In this document: positions 16,558 through 26,165 of the stretch, in pieces | Numbering within the stretch: position 1 is the stretch's first letter | How the letters are laid out: the number at the start of each line of letters is the position of its first letter | Source: Bdellovibrio sp. | GTDB lineage: Bacteria; Bdellovibrionota; Bdellovibrionia; Bdellovibrionales; Bdellovibrionaceae | NCBI GenBank assembly: GCA_014376435.1 | Contig: JACMRL010000008.1 | Coordinates: 1-63,643, forward strand | Direction of reading: 5' to 3' | Length of the DNA: 63,643 bases | The notes under the pieces: generated by a model | What the model saw: only the letters and a program-made list of their open reading frames with translations | Database searches by the model: none | What the model was told of the DNA's origin: nothing | Made by a program: the position numbers and the translations under genes

Positions 16558-17604
16558 TTATAAAGACTCAGGGTCAAAATTAATTGTAATACTTGCGCCG
16601 GCTTGCGGTTGGTAAGTTCCACCATTTATAGTAATCGAATTTGAAACGCTGTCATAAAACCAACCATCCGTAGCACTCTGAGGAATTAATACTCCGTCAA
16701 TGATTACGCGAATTGAAGAAACAACCGGTTTACGATTTAGAAAAAACTTTGCTTTCGTTTGAGCAGTGATCGTTGCGCTGATATTATTTAGAACTGTTGT
16801 GAATGGAGCACAGATAGAATTTTTACTTCCGCCCGTCAGATCCGCTAACTCCATATAGCGCAGTCCAATTTTTTGATTTGTGCCCAAACTTGCGCGGCAC
16901 GTAGCATCGAGGACTGCAATGGTAGATACCGAGAAATCAGTGACGGCGCGTGCTCCTGTAAAAGTCTCTAAAAAAGATTTGTATGAAGCCACAGAATGTA
17001 AAGTTGGTTGCGTGTAAGATTCGTTTAAATTAATATCATCGTGCGAAAAATCTTCCTCATCTGAAATCAGAATTACCGACAAGTAGGCATCGCTGCGGTG
17101 AAAGCCAGTATTCAGGGAACTTCCTAGAGCTGCTTTCATACTTGAAAACAAACGCTCATCACCGCTACCCGTAGTACCAACTTGTACGTTGCTCGCAAAA
17201 GCTGAATTTAAGTTTGGTGTATTATTATCTAAAACATAAATTGCGGGACTTGTGCCGGATCTAAATTTTGTTTGATTTATGTTGCACAGCGAACAAGGTT
17301 GATTCACAAACTGATCTCCATAGTAAGCATCCGATGTTGTTACGGCAATTCTAAAATCATAACCTTTATTTTTAAAATAGCTGATGAAGGCTGGAAAATT
17401 CGTGGCTAGGCTTGATTGCGATGAACTCATTGAGCCCGAATTATCAACCACCAACAATACATCAAGCTTACGCGGAACAAATGTTGAAGCTTGTTGAAAT
17501 TGTGATGAATCAGATAAAATAGAGAACGTGCTTCCGCCTTTATCGCAGCCAACCATCATGGTCAAACTTGTGAAACAAATTGCGGTAAGTAATTTTCTGT
17601 TCAT
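16558..17604 (-). CDS. VWA-domain lipoprotein
   Basis: 348 residues. Lipoprotein signal peptide with lipobox near MMVGC (Cys about 20). A von Willebrand factor A domain follows from about residue 46, with the MIDAS motif DNSGSMSSS (DxSxS) and a downstream SDEEDFS acidic cluster. The C-terminal ~70 residues look like a beta domain (PVVSSIRVIIDG and ITINFDPESL). Likely an envelope-anchored metal-dependent adhesion or assembly protein. It is the first gene of the minus-strand run, 22 bp before the GYF-PilZ gene. Confidence 0.8.
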   Translation of the reverse strand: MNRKLLTAICFTSLTMMVGCDKGGSTFSILSDSSQFQQASTFVPRKLDVLLVVDNSGSMSSSQSSLATNFPAFISYFKNKGYDFRIAVTTSDAYYGDQFVNQPCSLCNINQTKFRSGTSPAIYVLDNNTPNLNSAFASNVQVGTTGSGDERLFSSMKAALGSSLNTGFHRSDAYLSVILISDEEDFSHDDINLNESYTQPTLHSVASYKSFLETFTGARAVTDFSVSTIAVLDATCRASLGTNQKIGLRYMELADLTGGSKNSICAPFTTVLNNISATITAQTKAKFFLNRKPVVSSIRVIIDGVLIPQSATDGWFYDSVSNSITINGGTYQPQAGASITINFDPESL

Positions 17605-18104
17605 TTAAATCCTCCAGGATTTTCAAGCTCACAATTCTCTTATCGTCGTAGACGAGCGTAAGAGTAGAGTCCTGTTTGTAACTTTATATTTTATTTTTTC
17701 AAAGTGCGCGAAAAGGATAAGCGCATGATTTAACTCTTCTATTGGTCTAGTAGAGCGAAAATGAGACACGCTAAGTATTTGAATCAATTAGAAAAGCGAT
17801 TTTTTGGTAAAAATTTAATATTTTCAAACGCACATTCCGTCGACACTTCAGGACCATTTTCCAAAAAAACTTTCAAAAAAAATGTCAAACTGCTAGTCAT
17901 CACTACTTTAAAACACAGGACGTTGTTTTTATTTTCTCCAGTGAAAAGTCCAGCAAACCCTTACTCAGCGCAACATTCAAGACAGCACAAGGTCCCGTAA
18001 GCAATCCGATTCACAACGCACACGAATGTTCTTTGAGCGAAGAATTAGTCTTCGTCCTGCACTTTTCTTTGCACTCAGCTTTGGTTCTTCCAAGGAGCTT
18101 GGGT
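17605..18104. other. 500-bp intergenic stretch upstream of the transposase
   Basis: No convincing gene. It contains an imperfect hairpin at 17637-17664 (CTCTTA with TAAGAG, inner CGTC/GACG) in the 5' leader of the VWA gene, and a 6-bp hairpin CGAAGA/TCTTCG at 18038-18054. A short open frame at 17761-18000 has no ribosome binding site or recognisable protein character. I found no clear REP palindromes flanking the transposase. Confidence 0.5.
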
Positions 18105-18662
18105 ATGGGTCACCAAAGACAGTTCGCGTTTGAAAAAGTGAACTACAAATTTCAGGATTCTCATGGCGGGGTTTTAAGAAACAAACGGCGCGGGCGCAAA
18201 GCTCGTCCGTTATCGACGAAGCAAGCGATCCATCTGGTATTCAAAATAGACCGTTCGAAGATCAAGCGGGGGTTCCGGTCACCGCTGGGTTTTCATATCT
18301 GTAATTCCGTTATTAAACGTTACGCGAAACGCTTCTTTGTAAAGATAGATCAGCTTGCGATCTGCGGTGACCACATTCATCTGATCGTAAAGCTGACCCG
18401 CAGATCGCTCGGTCAACATTTCTTCCGCGTGGTCGCAGGTCAAATCGCGCAGCAGATGAAAAACAACGGATTCTGGGTGACCGATACCCCTAGCGTCTGG
18501 AAAACCAGGCCATTTACCACAGTGATCAGAGGATGGAAGGCGTATCATATCGCTAGAAACTACGTGATCTTGAATCAGAAAGAAGCCGAAGGGAAGATTC
18601 CGTACCAGAAACAGCGGCTCAAGGGTTTATCGAGCTCAGATTGGCAGATCTTGTGGAGCTAA
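18105..18662 (+). mobile_element. REP-associated tyrosine transposase (Y1/RAYT)
   Basis: 185 residues from the ATG at 18105, with AAGGAG at 18092-18097. It carries the HUH motif in GDHIHLIVKL (His-Ile-His) and a candidate catalytic Tyr in ARNYVILNQKEAEG, as in IS200-like TnpA_REP enzymes. Basic throughout. The gene is visibly richer in G and C than its neighbours, suggesting acquisition. The Shine-Dalgarno lies inside a small hairpin, CCAAG/CTTGG at 18090-18102, which may keep expression low. No terminal repeats were identified, so it is probably a domesticated, stationary RAYT. Confidence 0.82.
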
Positions 18663-18672
18663 AGAAATAAAA

Positions 18673-19494
18673 TTACACGCCTGCAGCTAACGCAGCCTTC
18701 GCTTTTGACCACAGTTTTTCTTTTTCTGCATCGGTTAGCGTTTTAAAAGTATCTCCGTCTAGCGAGCCTAAGCTGAGCATTTTTTCAAAGCGGGAAATAA
18801 AGCGGCGGTTGGCTTCGCGTAAATTACTTTCAGGATCGTTATCCAAATGCCTCGCAATCTGCGCGGCACTGAATAACACATCGCCGATCTCATGCGAAAT
18901 ATGCGCCGAGCGAGCCGCCGAATCCGCTTCGGCCATCGCTTCTTCCAGTTCGATGATTTCGGATTTTAACTGTGCTAAAACCTGACTTACTTCAGTCCAA
19001 TCGAATTTATACTTCGCCGTTTTTTCGCCAATATTGTGAGCGCGCTGTAAAGCGGGTAGTCCGGGAGGTACATCAATCGCCGATTTTTTCTTTTGCGGCT
19101 TACTGGCTTTTTCTAATTTTTTAATCTCGTCCCAGTTTTTAAAAACTTCGTCGATGCCATCAACTTTGACGTTAGCAAAACCGTGCGGATGTCGGCGCAC
19201 AATTTTACTAGTAATCGATTCAATTACTTCGGTCATGGTGAAAGCACCCCGTTCGCTAGCTAATTGCGCGTGTAGCACCACCTGAAATAGTACATCACCT
19301 AGCTCTTCGCAAATATGTGCATCATCACCAGATTCGATGGCTTCAACCATTTCATGGGTTTCTTCGATCGCGTAGGGCACTAAAGTTTGATGAGTTTGCT
19401 GTCGATCCCAGGGGCAACCGAAGGGGCCGCGTAAATCGGCGACGACTTGGATTAAAGATTCAATTTGCTTGAGTGTTTTTGGTGGTTGGGGCAT
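18673..19494 (-). CDS. mazG: Nucleoside triphosphate pyrophosphohydrolase MazG
   Basis: 273 residues from the ATG at 19494 (MPQPPKTLKQIESL). It has two tandem MazG domains: the first with GCPWDRQQTHQTL, EETHEMVEAIES and EELGDVLFQVV, the second with IIELEEAM and HEIGDVLFSAAQIAR. The EExxE and EExxD acidic motifs bind Mg. It hydrolyses non-canonical or damaged NTPs and can influence (p)ppGpp. The longer upstream frame is hydrophobic and overlaps ybeY, so I reject it. Confidence 0.93.
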   Translation of the reverse strand: MPQPPKTLKQIESLIQVVADLRGPFGCPWDRQQTHQTLVPYAIEETHEMVEAIESGDDAHICEELGDVLFQVVLHAQLASERGAFTMTEVIESITSKIVRRHPHGFANVKVDGIDEVFKNWDEIKKLEKASKPQKKKSAIDVPPGLPALQRAHNIGEKTAKYKFDWTEVSQVLAQLKSEIIELEEAMAEADSAARSAHISHEIGDVLFSAAQIARHLDNDPESNLREANRRFISRFEKMLSLGSLDGDTFKTLTDAEKEKLWSKAKAALAAGV

Positions 19495-19510
19495 AAACAA
19501 AGACTGAAGT

Positions 19511-19969
19511 ATGAATGTAATTGTTGTCAACGAAACCAAAACGAAACTGAATTCAAAGCGTATCAATAACGTGGCTCATCAAGTTATTGAATTCTTGTTG
19601 GCAAAAAATATTCGCAATAAAAAAATTCTTTTACAAAAAAAAGAAATCACTTTTGTGTTTTTATCTGCAAACCGCATGAGAAAAATAAACCTGCAATTTC
19701 GCGGTAAAGATAAACCAACGGATGTACTCAGTTTTACCTCGGCGGATCCAGAATTATTTGGCGAACTGATTTTTTGCCTCGATGTGCTGAAAAAACAAGC
19801 GCGAGAGCAAAAGCATTCCATCGACCGTGAACTTTTGTATATGATGATTCATGGATGCTTACATTTACTGGGTTACGATCACGAATTATCAAAGCTAGAA
19901 GAAAAGCGCATGTTCGCCTTGCAAGATCAAGGTTTTGAGCAGTTGAGCTATATCAAAACAATTCTTTAG
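19511..19969 (+). CDS. ybeY: Endoribonuclease YbeY
   Basis: 152 residues. The metal-binding signature HGCLHLLGYDH is complete, preceded by RGKDKPTDVLSF, which defines the UPF0054/YbeY family involved in 16S rRNA maturation and ribosome quality control. It diverges from mazG with only 16 bp between the start codons, so each promoter must lie inside the other gene or the two overlap. prfB follows 41 bp downstream. Confidence 0.95.
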   Translation: MNVIVVNETKTKLNSKRINNVAHQVIEFLLAKNIRNKKILLQKKEITFVFLSANRMRKINLQFRGKDKPTDVLSFTSADPELFGELIFCLDVLKKQAREQKHSIDRELLYMMIHGCLHLLGYDHELSKLEEKRMFALQDQGFEQLSYIKTIL

Positions 19970-20010
19970 AAAATATTGACCTTACTGCCGCTTTTTTTAA
20001 AGATAGCGTT

Positions 20011-21163
20011 ATGTCTTTAGTAGCCGAATTATCAGACGTAAAAAAAGAAATCTTAAGCCTCGAAAAATTTTCGGCAGAGCTTCGGGGGTATCTTTGACCT
20101 CGATACAAAAAAGAAACGGCTCACTGAGCTAGCTTTAGCATCTGAAAATCCAGCGATTTGGGGTAAGCCCCAAGAAATGCAAAAAATAAATAAAGAAAAA
20201 TCAATTCTGGAAAAAGCCATTGGTGAGTGGTCTTCGTTTAATAATAAATTAGAAGATTCAAAAGTTCTTCTAGAAATGGCCGTCGAAGCCGGCGATGAAT
20301 CTTCGTTTAAAGAAGTAAAATCTGAATTGTTAGAGATCCAAAAATTAGGCGAAGCACTTGAGCTTAAGCGCGTTCTAAGTGGCGAGCTAGATAGTAATAG
20401 CACCTATCTATCCATCAATTCGGGCGCTGGCGGAACTGAAAGTTGCGACTGGGCCGCGATGCTATTAAGAATGTACACGCGCTACGCTGATAAACACGGA
20501 TACCGCTGCGAAATTCTAGACATGAGCGAAGGCGAAGAAGCCGGAATTAAATCTTGTACATTATTAATCTCGGGCGAATACGCCTACGGTTATTTAAAAT
20601 CTGAAGCCGGCGTTCACCGATTAGTTAGAATTTCTCCGTTTGATTCGAATGCGCGTAGACATACTTCGTTTGCTTCAGTCTCCGTTTGGGCTGAAGTCGA
20701 TGATGATATTCATATCGAGGTCAGACCCGACGACATCGAAGTTGAGACCTATCGCTCAAGTGGAGCGGGCGGGCAGCACGTTAATAAAACAGATTCGGCC
20801 GTTCGCATGCGCCATTTACCTTCGGGAATTGTTGTGTCTTGCCAAACGCAACGTTCGCAAATTCAGAATCGTGAAAAAGCGATGAAGATGCTGAAAGCTG
20901 CTCTTTACGAAAAAGAAGTTGAAAAAAGAAATAAAGAAAAAGACGAATTAAATTCTCAGAAAAAAGCCAACGAGTGGGGATCGCAAATTAGATCTTACGT
21001 AATGCATCCGTATCAGATGGTAAAAGATCACCGTACGACTCACCAGACTAGCCAAGTTTACGATATTATGGACGGCGATTTAGATTCATTTATTATGGCG
21101 TACCTGAAAGCACAATTAGCCGGAACATTAGGTCAGGGCGCCAGTGCCGCGGATGATTTATAG
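20011..21163 (+). CDS. prfB: Peptide chain release factor 2 with programmed +1 frameshift
   Basis: The gene is joined as 20011-20094 plus 20096-21163. The first 28 codons end at CTT followed by an in-frame TGA at 20095-20097. A GGGGG Shine-Dalgarno-like run (20084-20088) sits 3 nt before the CTT, and the sequence TATCTTTGAC matches the classical RF2 slippage site. After a +1 shift the frame continues DLDTKKKRL to the peptidyl-hydrolysis motif GGQHVNKTDSAVR. RF2 reads UGA and UAA; low RF2 favours shifting, giving autoregulation. The stop is directly followed by the lolC start (TAGATG). Confidence 0.97.
20083..20098 (+). promoter_or_regulatory. prfB programmed +1 frameshift site
   Basis: Stimulatory purine run GGGGG at 20084-20088, slippery CTT at 20092-20094, UGA stop at 20095-20097 with C after it. 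Order and spacing are those of the conserved bacterial RF2 autoregulatory element. Confidence 0.96.
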
Positions 21164-22378
21164 ATGAAATTAAAACTATGGATCGCTTACCGACTTTTAT
21201 TTTCTAGACAAAATCTTTTCGGGGGATCGGCTCCGTTAGCTTTTGCCGGGCTTATATTAGGTGTGGCAGCCTTAGTCGCATCAATGGCGGTAATGAGTGG
21301 TTACGTTGAAACTTTAAAAAATGCGATGACCGATGTAACCGGCGATATTCAAGTTGTGCGCAGAGGGCGCTTGGTCGACGATTGGCCCGCTTTTTCAAAG
21401 CGTTTGAAAACAATCGAACCACGTATTCAAGCGGCGGCGCGATTTGGTTACGCGGAATCAGTGCTGGCGCGCAAAGGTCAAGTGTCGGGAGTATTGTTTC
21501 AAGGGGTTGAATTAACCGACTTAAGAAAAGTTTTAAATTTAGATAAGCGAGTCAAATCAGGCTCGCTCACTTTAAGCGAAGATAAAATTGTTATCGGTAC
21601 GGGCTTAGCAAAAAAATTTGGTATTCAAGTGGGTGAAAAAATTTATGTTGTAGTGCCTCTAGCTACGCCGTTTGACTCTTCCGGGTTTCGCCGCCAATCA
21701 AAAGAGTTTTTAGTTTCGGGAGTTTTAGATTTTGGTAAAAATGATTGGAACGAACGCCTAATTTTAGCTGATCTAAAAGCTTTACAAGCTTTGACTGAGA
21801 TTGGCGATCGCTACACGGGCGCGTTTATTAAGTTAGATGACCGTAATTTTTCAACCGAGGCCTCTTACAAGATAATGGACCAACTAGGCTCGGGATATTC
21901 GGTGATGGACTGGTACGAAGTAAATCGTAATTTATTCGAAGCCGTCACGATTGAGCGCGCCGTTATTTTTATCGTAGTACTTATGATCGTGATCGTGGCC
22001 GCATTTAATATCTCGAGTACTCTTTATATTTTTATTCGCCAAAAGTACTCTGATATCGCCATTCTTAAGACCTTGGGACTTAGTCGTAAAAAAATTCGTG
22101 CAATCTTTTTAGGTCAAGGTTTAATTGTGGGTGGCTTGGGAACAGGAATTGGTTTTTTGCTAGGTTATTTATTATGTTTAGGATTTATGTTTTTACAAAA
22201 CCACTACGCTTTAATTTCGGGCTCAGTTTATAAAATTGATAAAATCCAAACCCAAATTCGTTTTTTAGATTTGTCGATTATCGGATGTGCCACATTATTT
22301 ATTTGTTTAATCGCGACTTATTTTCCGGCCGTAAAGGGTAGTGAGCTTGAAGTTGTTGAAGGGCTTAAAAATGTTTAA
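21164..22378 (+). CDS. lolC: Lipoprotein-releasing ABC transporter permease (LolC/E)
   Basis: 404 residues with the LolC/E plan: one N-terminal membrane helix (LAFAGLILGVAALVASMAVMSGY), a large periplasmic domain and three C-terminal helices in an FtsX domain (VIFIVVLMIVIVAAFNISS and following). It extracts outer-membrane lipoproteins from the inner membrane for transfer to LolA. It starts directly after the prfB stop and overlaps lolD by 8 nt, and only one permease gene is present, so the complex is probably a homodimer. Confidence 0.92.
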   Translation: MKLKLWIAYRLLFSRQNLFGGSAPLAFAGLILGVAALVASMAVMSGYVETLKNAMTDVTGDIQVVRRGRLVDDWPAFSKRLKTIEPRIQAAARFGYAESVLARKGQVSGVLFQGVELTDLRKVLNLDKRVKSGSLTLSEDKIVIGTGLAKKFGIQVGEKIYVVVPLATPFDSSGFRRQSKEFLVSGVLDFGKNDWNERLILADLKALQALTEIGDRYTGAFIKLDDRNFSTEASYKIMDQLGSGYSVMDWYEVNRNLFEAVTIERAVIFIVVLMIVIVAAFNISSTLYIFIRQKYSDIAILKTLGLSRKKIRAIFLGQGLIVGGLGTGIGFLLGYLLCLGFMFLQNHYALISGSVYKIDKIQTQIRFLDLSIIGCATLFICLIATYFPAVKGSELEVVEGLKNV

Positions 22379-23051
22379 TGAACCAAGTTTTATTGATGTT
22401 CAAAATTTACAAAAAGTTTATAAAACCGGGGCCTCAGAATTAGCGGTTTTAAAAGGAATCACTTTTCAAATTAAAAAAGGTGAAGCCGTCTGTTTATTAG
22501 GTACTTCGGGTGCTGGTAAATCAACGCTTTTACAAATTTTGGGAACGCTTGATCGCCCAACTTCGGGGCAAGTTCTGTACCGTGGCCAGAATTTATTTGA
22601 GTTAAATGATGAATCTTTAGCGCAATTTCGCAACGAGAAAATGGGTTTCGTTTTTCAGTTTCACCATTTAATTCAAGAAATGACGGCGGTTGAGAATGTA
22701 ATGTTGCCCGCACTTATAGCAAATGAAAATAAGTTGGAAGCCCGTGAAAAAGCGATGAATTGGTTACAGTTTTTAGGCCTGGGTGAAAGATATGATCACT
22801 TTCCAAACCAACTGAGTGGCGGAGAGCTGCAAAGAGTTGCAATTGCCAGGGCATTAATCAAAAATCCAGAAGTTTTATTCGCTGACGAGCCCACGGGAAA
22901 TCTTGATTCTGAGAACTCTCAAAAAATTCAGGAGCTATTTTTTGAGCTCAGAAATAAGCTGGGTTTAACTCTTATTGTAGTTACTCATGATCTGAATTTT
23001 GCGGGCCTGTTTCCTCGTGTCTTTAAAGTTAAAGATGGACGGTTCGCGTAA
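22371..23051 (+). CDS. lolD: Lipoprotein-releasing ABC transporter ATPase LolD
   Basis: 226 residues from the ATG at 22371, which overlaps the lolC stop. Walker A GTSGAGKST, Q-loop region FVFQFHHLIQEMTAVENV, signature LSGGELQRVAIARAL, Walker B VLFADEPTGNLD and H-loop VVTHD are all present, typical of the MacB/LolD subfamily. It energises lipoprotein release with the permease encoded just upstream. Confidence 0.94.
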   Translation: MFNEPSFIDVQNLQKVYKTGASELAVLKGITFQIKKGEAVCLLGTSGAGKSTLLQILGTLDRPTSGQVLYRGQNLFELNDESLAQFRNEKMGFVFQFHHLIQEMTAVENVMLPALIANENKLEAREKAMNWLQFLGLGERYDHFPNQLSGGELQRVAIARALIKNPEVLFADEPTGNLDSENSQKIQELFFELRNKLGLTLIVVTHDLNFAGLFPRVFKVKDGRFA

Positions 23052-23054
23052 TCT

Positions 23055-23082
23055 TTGACAAGCGGTTCCAGTCTGGTAGCCT
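23055..23082 (+). promoter_or_regulatory. Possible sigma70-type promoter before bamA
   Basis: TTGACA at 23055-23060, then a 16-bp spacer and TAGCCT at 23077-23082. A start point 7-8 nt later would be almost at the GTG start of bamA, implying a leaderless message. The -10 is weak, so this is tentative. Confidence 0.3.
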
Positions 23083-23091
23083 TCTGATGTT

Positions 23092-25575
23092 GTGTACAAT
23101 AAGTTATTAAAAAAATTAGGCTTTTTCTTATTTTTAGTGGTGATGTGTGTAAACCCTGACGGGCAAGCGCAACAGCAAGCTACGCCGCCACGTCCGCCAT
23201 CAAAACCAGCGGCCGAACCCGCACGTTCTGCGCCAACGGGTCGTAGCATTGAAGATTCAGAAAAACTAACTCCGCCAGTCACGACGGTTGCGCCAGTTGC
23301 CAAAGGCACACGCATTACAGCGATCGAAATTACGGGCCAAAAGAAAATCGAAAAAGAAGCTATTTTAGCTAAGTTAATTTCACAAGTTGGTGGCGGCTTT
23401 TCCGAGAAGCAAGTTTCGCAAGATATCGAAGTTTTGTACAAAATGGGTTTTTTCGTTCAAATTGAGGTTGCGAAAGAAACATCAAGTCAGGGCGTGCGCT
23501 TAGAGTATCGTATCATCGAAAAGCCAACCGTTTCAGAAATTACTTTTGAAGGTAATAACGATCAAAAAACGGAGGATCTAGAAGGCCAAATTACAATCAA
23601 GGCTTTTGAGATTTTGAACAATGCAAAAATCAAAGAATCAGTCACCAAGCTTGAAAAATTCTATGAAGAAAAAGGTTTCTACTTAGTTAAGATTACTACG
23701 GCGATTGAAGACGTGAAAAAAGATGAAACTGCGCGAATTAAATTTATCATCACTGAAAACGAAAAAGTGAAAGTAAAAAAAATTACCTTTTTAGGCAATG
23801 CGAAATTGAAAGATTCTTTTTTAAAAGGTCGTTTGTTTACGCAAGAAGCTGGTTTTTTCTCGGCGATGAGTAATTCTGGTTCTTTTAAACAAGATGCGTT
23901 TGAACGTGATATCCAAATTTTAAAATATATGTACTGGAACCTAGGTTATGTTCAGGTAAAAATTGACCGGCCTCTCGTAACGGTTACGCCCGATAAAAAA
24001 TCGATCTACATTACTTACCACATCGAAGAAGGCGAACAATATTCAGTCGGTGAAGTTGATTTTTCCGGAGACTTGCTTTTTTCTAAGTCCGAGTTAATGA
24101 ATGATATCAAAATTAAAGACAACGGCATTTTCGCCGTCGATGTGATGCAAAAAGATATCGCCGATCTGCAAGCAAAATACGGCGATTTGGGCTATGCATT
24201 TGCCAACGTTATTCCCCGCTATGCTTTCCATGAAAAAGAAAAAAAAGTTGATTTAGTTTTTGAATTTGAAAAAGGCCAAAAAGTTTATTTTGGTACAATC
24301 AATGTGGTAGGAAATACCAAAACGCGAGATAAAGTAGTTCGGCGTGAGATGAAAATTCGCGAAGGAGAGCTTTACCACGAAACGCGCAAGCGTCAGTCAC
24401 AGGAAAATATTCAGCGTTTAGGTTTCTTCGACGAAGTGAATTTTAAAACCAGCACCCCTCCAGAAATACCGAACCAGCTGAATATCGAAATCGTAGTTAA
24501 AGAACGTAATACCGGTCAGTTGCAGTTAACGGCGGGCTACGGAAGCGTCCAAGGTCTTAGCTTGGGTGGATCTATTCAGCAGAATAACTTTCGTGGCTTA
24601 GGGCAATCTCTTGGGGCGCGGATCGATGCAACTCGTAACCGACAAGATTATTCTATTAGTTTAACCGAGCCTTACTTAAACGACACGTTATGGTCATCGG
24701 GCTTTGAAGTATTTTACATCGAAAATAAAGAGCGGATTAACTATGACAATCGTAAAACCGGCGGTTCTTTACGTTTTGGTCACCCAGTGTGGGGCGATAA
24801 TTTACGTGCATTCTTGCGCTACAAATTAGATAAAACCGAGCTTTTCGCCAATGACAATACAGATCCATTTTTATTCCCGTTAGATACTGCACGGGGAGTT
24901 ACAAGTTCGGGTACAGCGACTTTAGAATACGATACTCGCAATGATCGATTTACTCCGTCTAAGGGTATTTACGCCGATGTTTCTTACGAAAGAACCGGTA
25001 TTGGCGGCGGATTAAAGTATCAAGAATTTTCTTCTCGGTTACGTTACTTCCATAATATTTTCTGGGATGTGGTTTGGCGTAATAATTTAACGTATTTAAA
25101 TCTTCAGCCTTTGGGGGGCGATGATGTTCCCTTCACGGAACGTTATCAACTGGGTGGGGCTTATAATCTTCGTGGCTATGGTTCAAGTACGGTTGGTCGC
25201 AGATTATTTTCTAATTTCCGCTATAATAAAATTGGGACCAACGACGGGAATCCATTTTACACGCCGGGTATTTCCGATGAAGAGAGACGCAGACGTTCAA
25301 ACTTAATTTTTGGTGGTACGACTGAAGTTCTTTTCCAAACTGAGTTACAATTTCCATTGATCAAAGAAGCAGGCTTAACGGGTGTTTTCTTCTACGACGT
25401 CGGCCAAGCGGATGATATTGTGGTCGATAAAAACTTCTTAAGTGATTTTGGTATTGGTTTCCGTTGGCAGTCTCCACTAGGTCTTTTGCGCTTTGAGTGG
25501 GGTTGGCCATTAAGCCGCGACAATATCGAACGTGATGCCGTCAACTTTGAATTCTCGATCGGTCCGCCGTTCTAG
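23092..25575 (+). CDS. bamA: Outer-membrane protein assembly factor BamA
   Basis: 827 residues. Signal peptide (about 1-26, NPDGQAQ), a Pro/Ala linker, five POTRA domains (from TRITAIEITGQKKI to about residue 460) and a C-terminal 16-strand barrel with LGGAYNLRGYG, FFYDVGQADD and a terminal Phe (FEFSIGPPF). It inserts beta-barrel proteins into the outer membrane. The start must be GTG at 23092: an in-frame TAG lies five codons upstream and the signal peptide begins here. There is no good Shine-Dalgarno. It heads a run to skp and lipid A genes, an order common in proteobacteria. Confidence 0.95.
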   Translation: MYNKLLKKLGFFLFLVVMCVNPDGQAQQQATPPRPPSKPAAEPARSAPTGRSIEDSEKLTPPVTTVAPVAKGTRITAIEITGQKKIEKEAILAKLISQVGGGFSEKQVSQDIEVLYKMGFFVQIEVAKETSSQGVRLEYRIIEKPTVSEITFEGNNDQKTEDLEGQITIKAFEILNNAKIKESVTKLEKFYEEKGFYLVKITTAIEDVKKDETARIKFIITENEKVKVKKITFLGNAKLKDSFLKGRLFTQEAGFFSAMSNSGSFKQDAFERDIQILKYMYWNLGYVQVKIDRPLVTVTPDKKSIYITYHIEEGEQYSVGEVDFSGDLLFSKSELMNDIKIKDNGIFAVDVMQKDIADLQAKYGDLGYAFANVIPRYAFHEKEKKVDLVFEFEKGQKVYFGTINVVGNTKTRDKVVRREMKIREGELYHETRKRQSQENIQRLGFFDEVNFKTSTPPEIPNQLNIEIVVKERNTGQLQLTAGYGSVQGLSLGGSIQQNNFRGLGQSLGARIDATRNRQDYSISLTEPYLNDTLWSSGFEVFYIENKERINYDNRKTGGSLRFGHPVWGDNLRAFLRYKLDKTELFANDNTDPFLFPLDTARGVTSSGTATLEYDTRNDRFTPSKGIYADVSYERTGIGGGLKYQEFSSRLRYFHNIFWDVVWRNNLTYLNLQPLGGDDVPFTERYQLGGAYNLRGYGSSTVGRRLFSNFRYNKIGTNDGNPFYTPGISDEERRRRSNLIFGGTTEVLFQTELQFPLIKEAGLTGVFFYDVGQADDIVVDKNFLSDFGIGFRWQSPLGLLRFEWGWPLSRDNIERDAVNFEFSIGPPF

Positions 25576-25647
25576 AGTTCACACGGTTAAATAAGATGAA
25601 GATATTTTAAAGTTTTATTAAGAACGAAAAATCTAAAAGGAGAATTT

Positions 25648-26157
25648 ATGAAAAAGTTATTAGCCCTGATTTCTGTATTAGCAATCACCTCGGTAGCGTC
25701 TGCAGAATTTAAGTTAGCTTACGTCGACGTGCAAAAAGCGATCGAAAAATCGACCGCCGGCAAAAAAGCTAAAGAAGAAATGAAAAAAGAAGCCGACAAG
25801 CGCAATAAAGAATTAGAAAAGAAAAAAGCTGACATCGATAAAGTTCGTGAAGATATCGAAAAGAAACGATCCGTTTTGGCGGAAGAAGCTTTTGCAAAAC
25901 GTGCACAAGAACTTCAAGAAGAAATGCAGAAATTCAACCAATCTGCAGCTAAGGCACAAACTGACCTTCAGAAAAAAGAAGGCGAATTGTTAGCGCCAAT
26001 CGTAGAAAAAATGAAAAAAGTAATCGAAAAAATTTCTAAAGAAAAAGGTTTAAGTATGGTTATTCAAAGTAATCAAAATGCGCAAATCGTTCTTTACGCG
26101 GCTCCTGAGACAGATATTACTGAAGATGTAATCAAGTCATTCGATAAAGAGAAATAG
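25648..26157 (+). CDS. skp: Periplasmic chaperone Skp/OmpH
   Basis: 169 residues with signal peptide (SVLAITSVASA), then FKLAYVDVQKAIE and two long Lys/Glu/Ala helices forming the Skp tentacles, ending in a short beta region (LSMVIQSNQNAQIVLYA). It holds unfolded outer-membrane proteins and delivers them to BamA, encoded just upstream. A good AAGGAG precedes the start. lpxA follows 8 nt after the stop. Confidence 0.93.
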   Translation: MKKLLALISVLAITSVASAEFKLAYVDVQKAIEKSTAGKKAKEEMKKEADKRNKELEKKKADIDKVREDIEKKRSVLAEEAFAKRAQELQEEMQKFNQSAAKAQTDLQKKEGELLAPIVEKMKKVIEKISKEKGLSMVIQSNQNAQIVLYAAPETDITEDVIKSFDKEK

Positions 26158-26165
26158 TCAGTCGC

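Noticed and set aside
17761..18000. 79-residue open frame upstream of the transposase
   Set aside because: No ribosome binding site, unnatural composition and no family character; it lies in a region I treat as non-coding.
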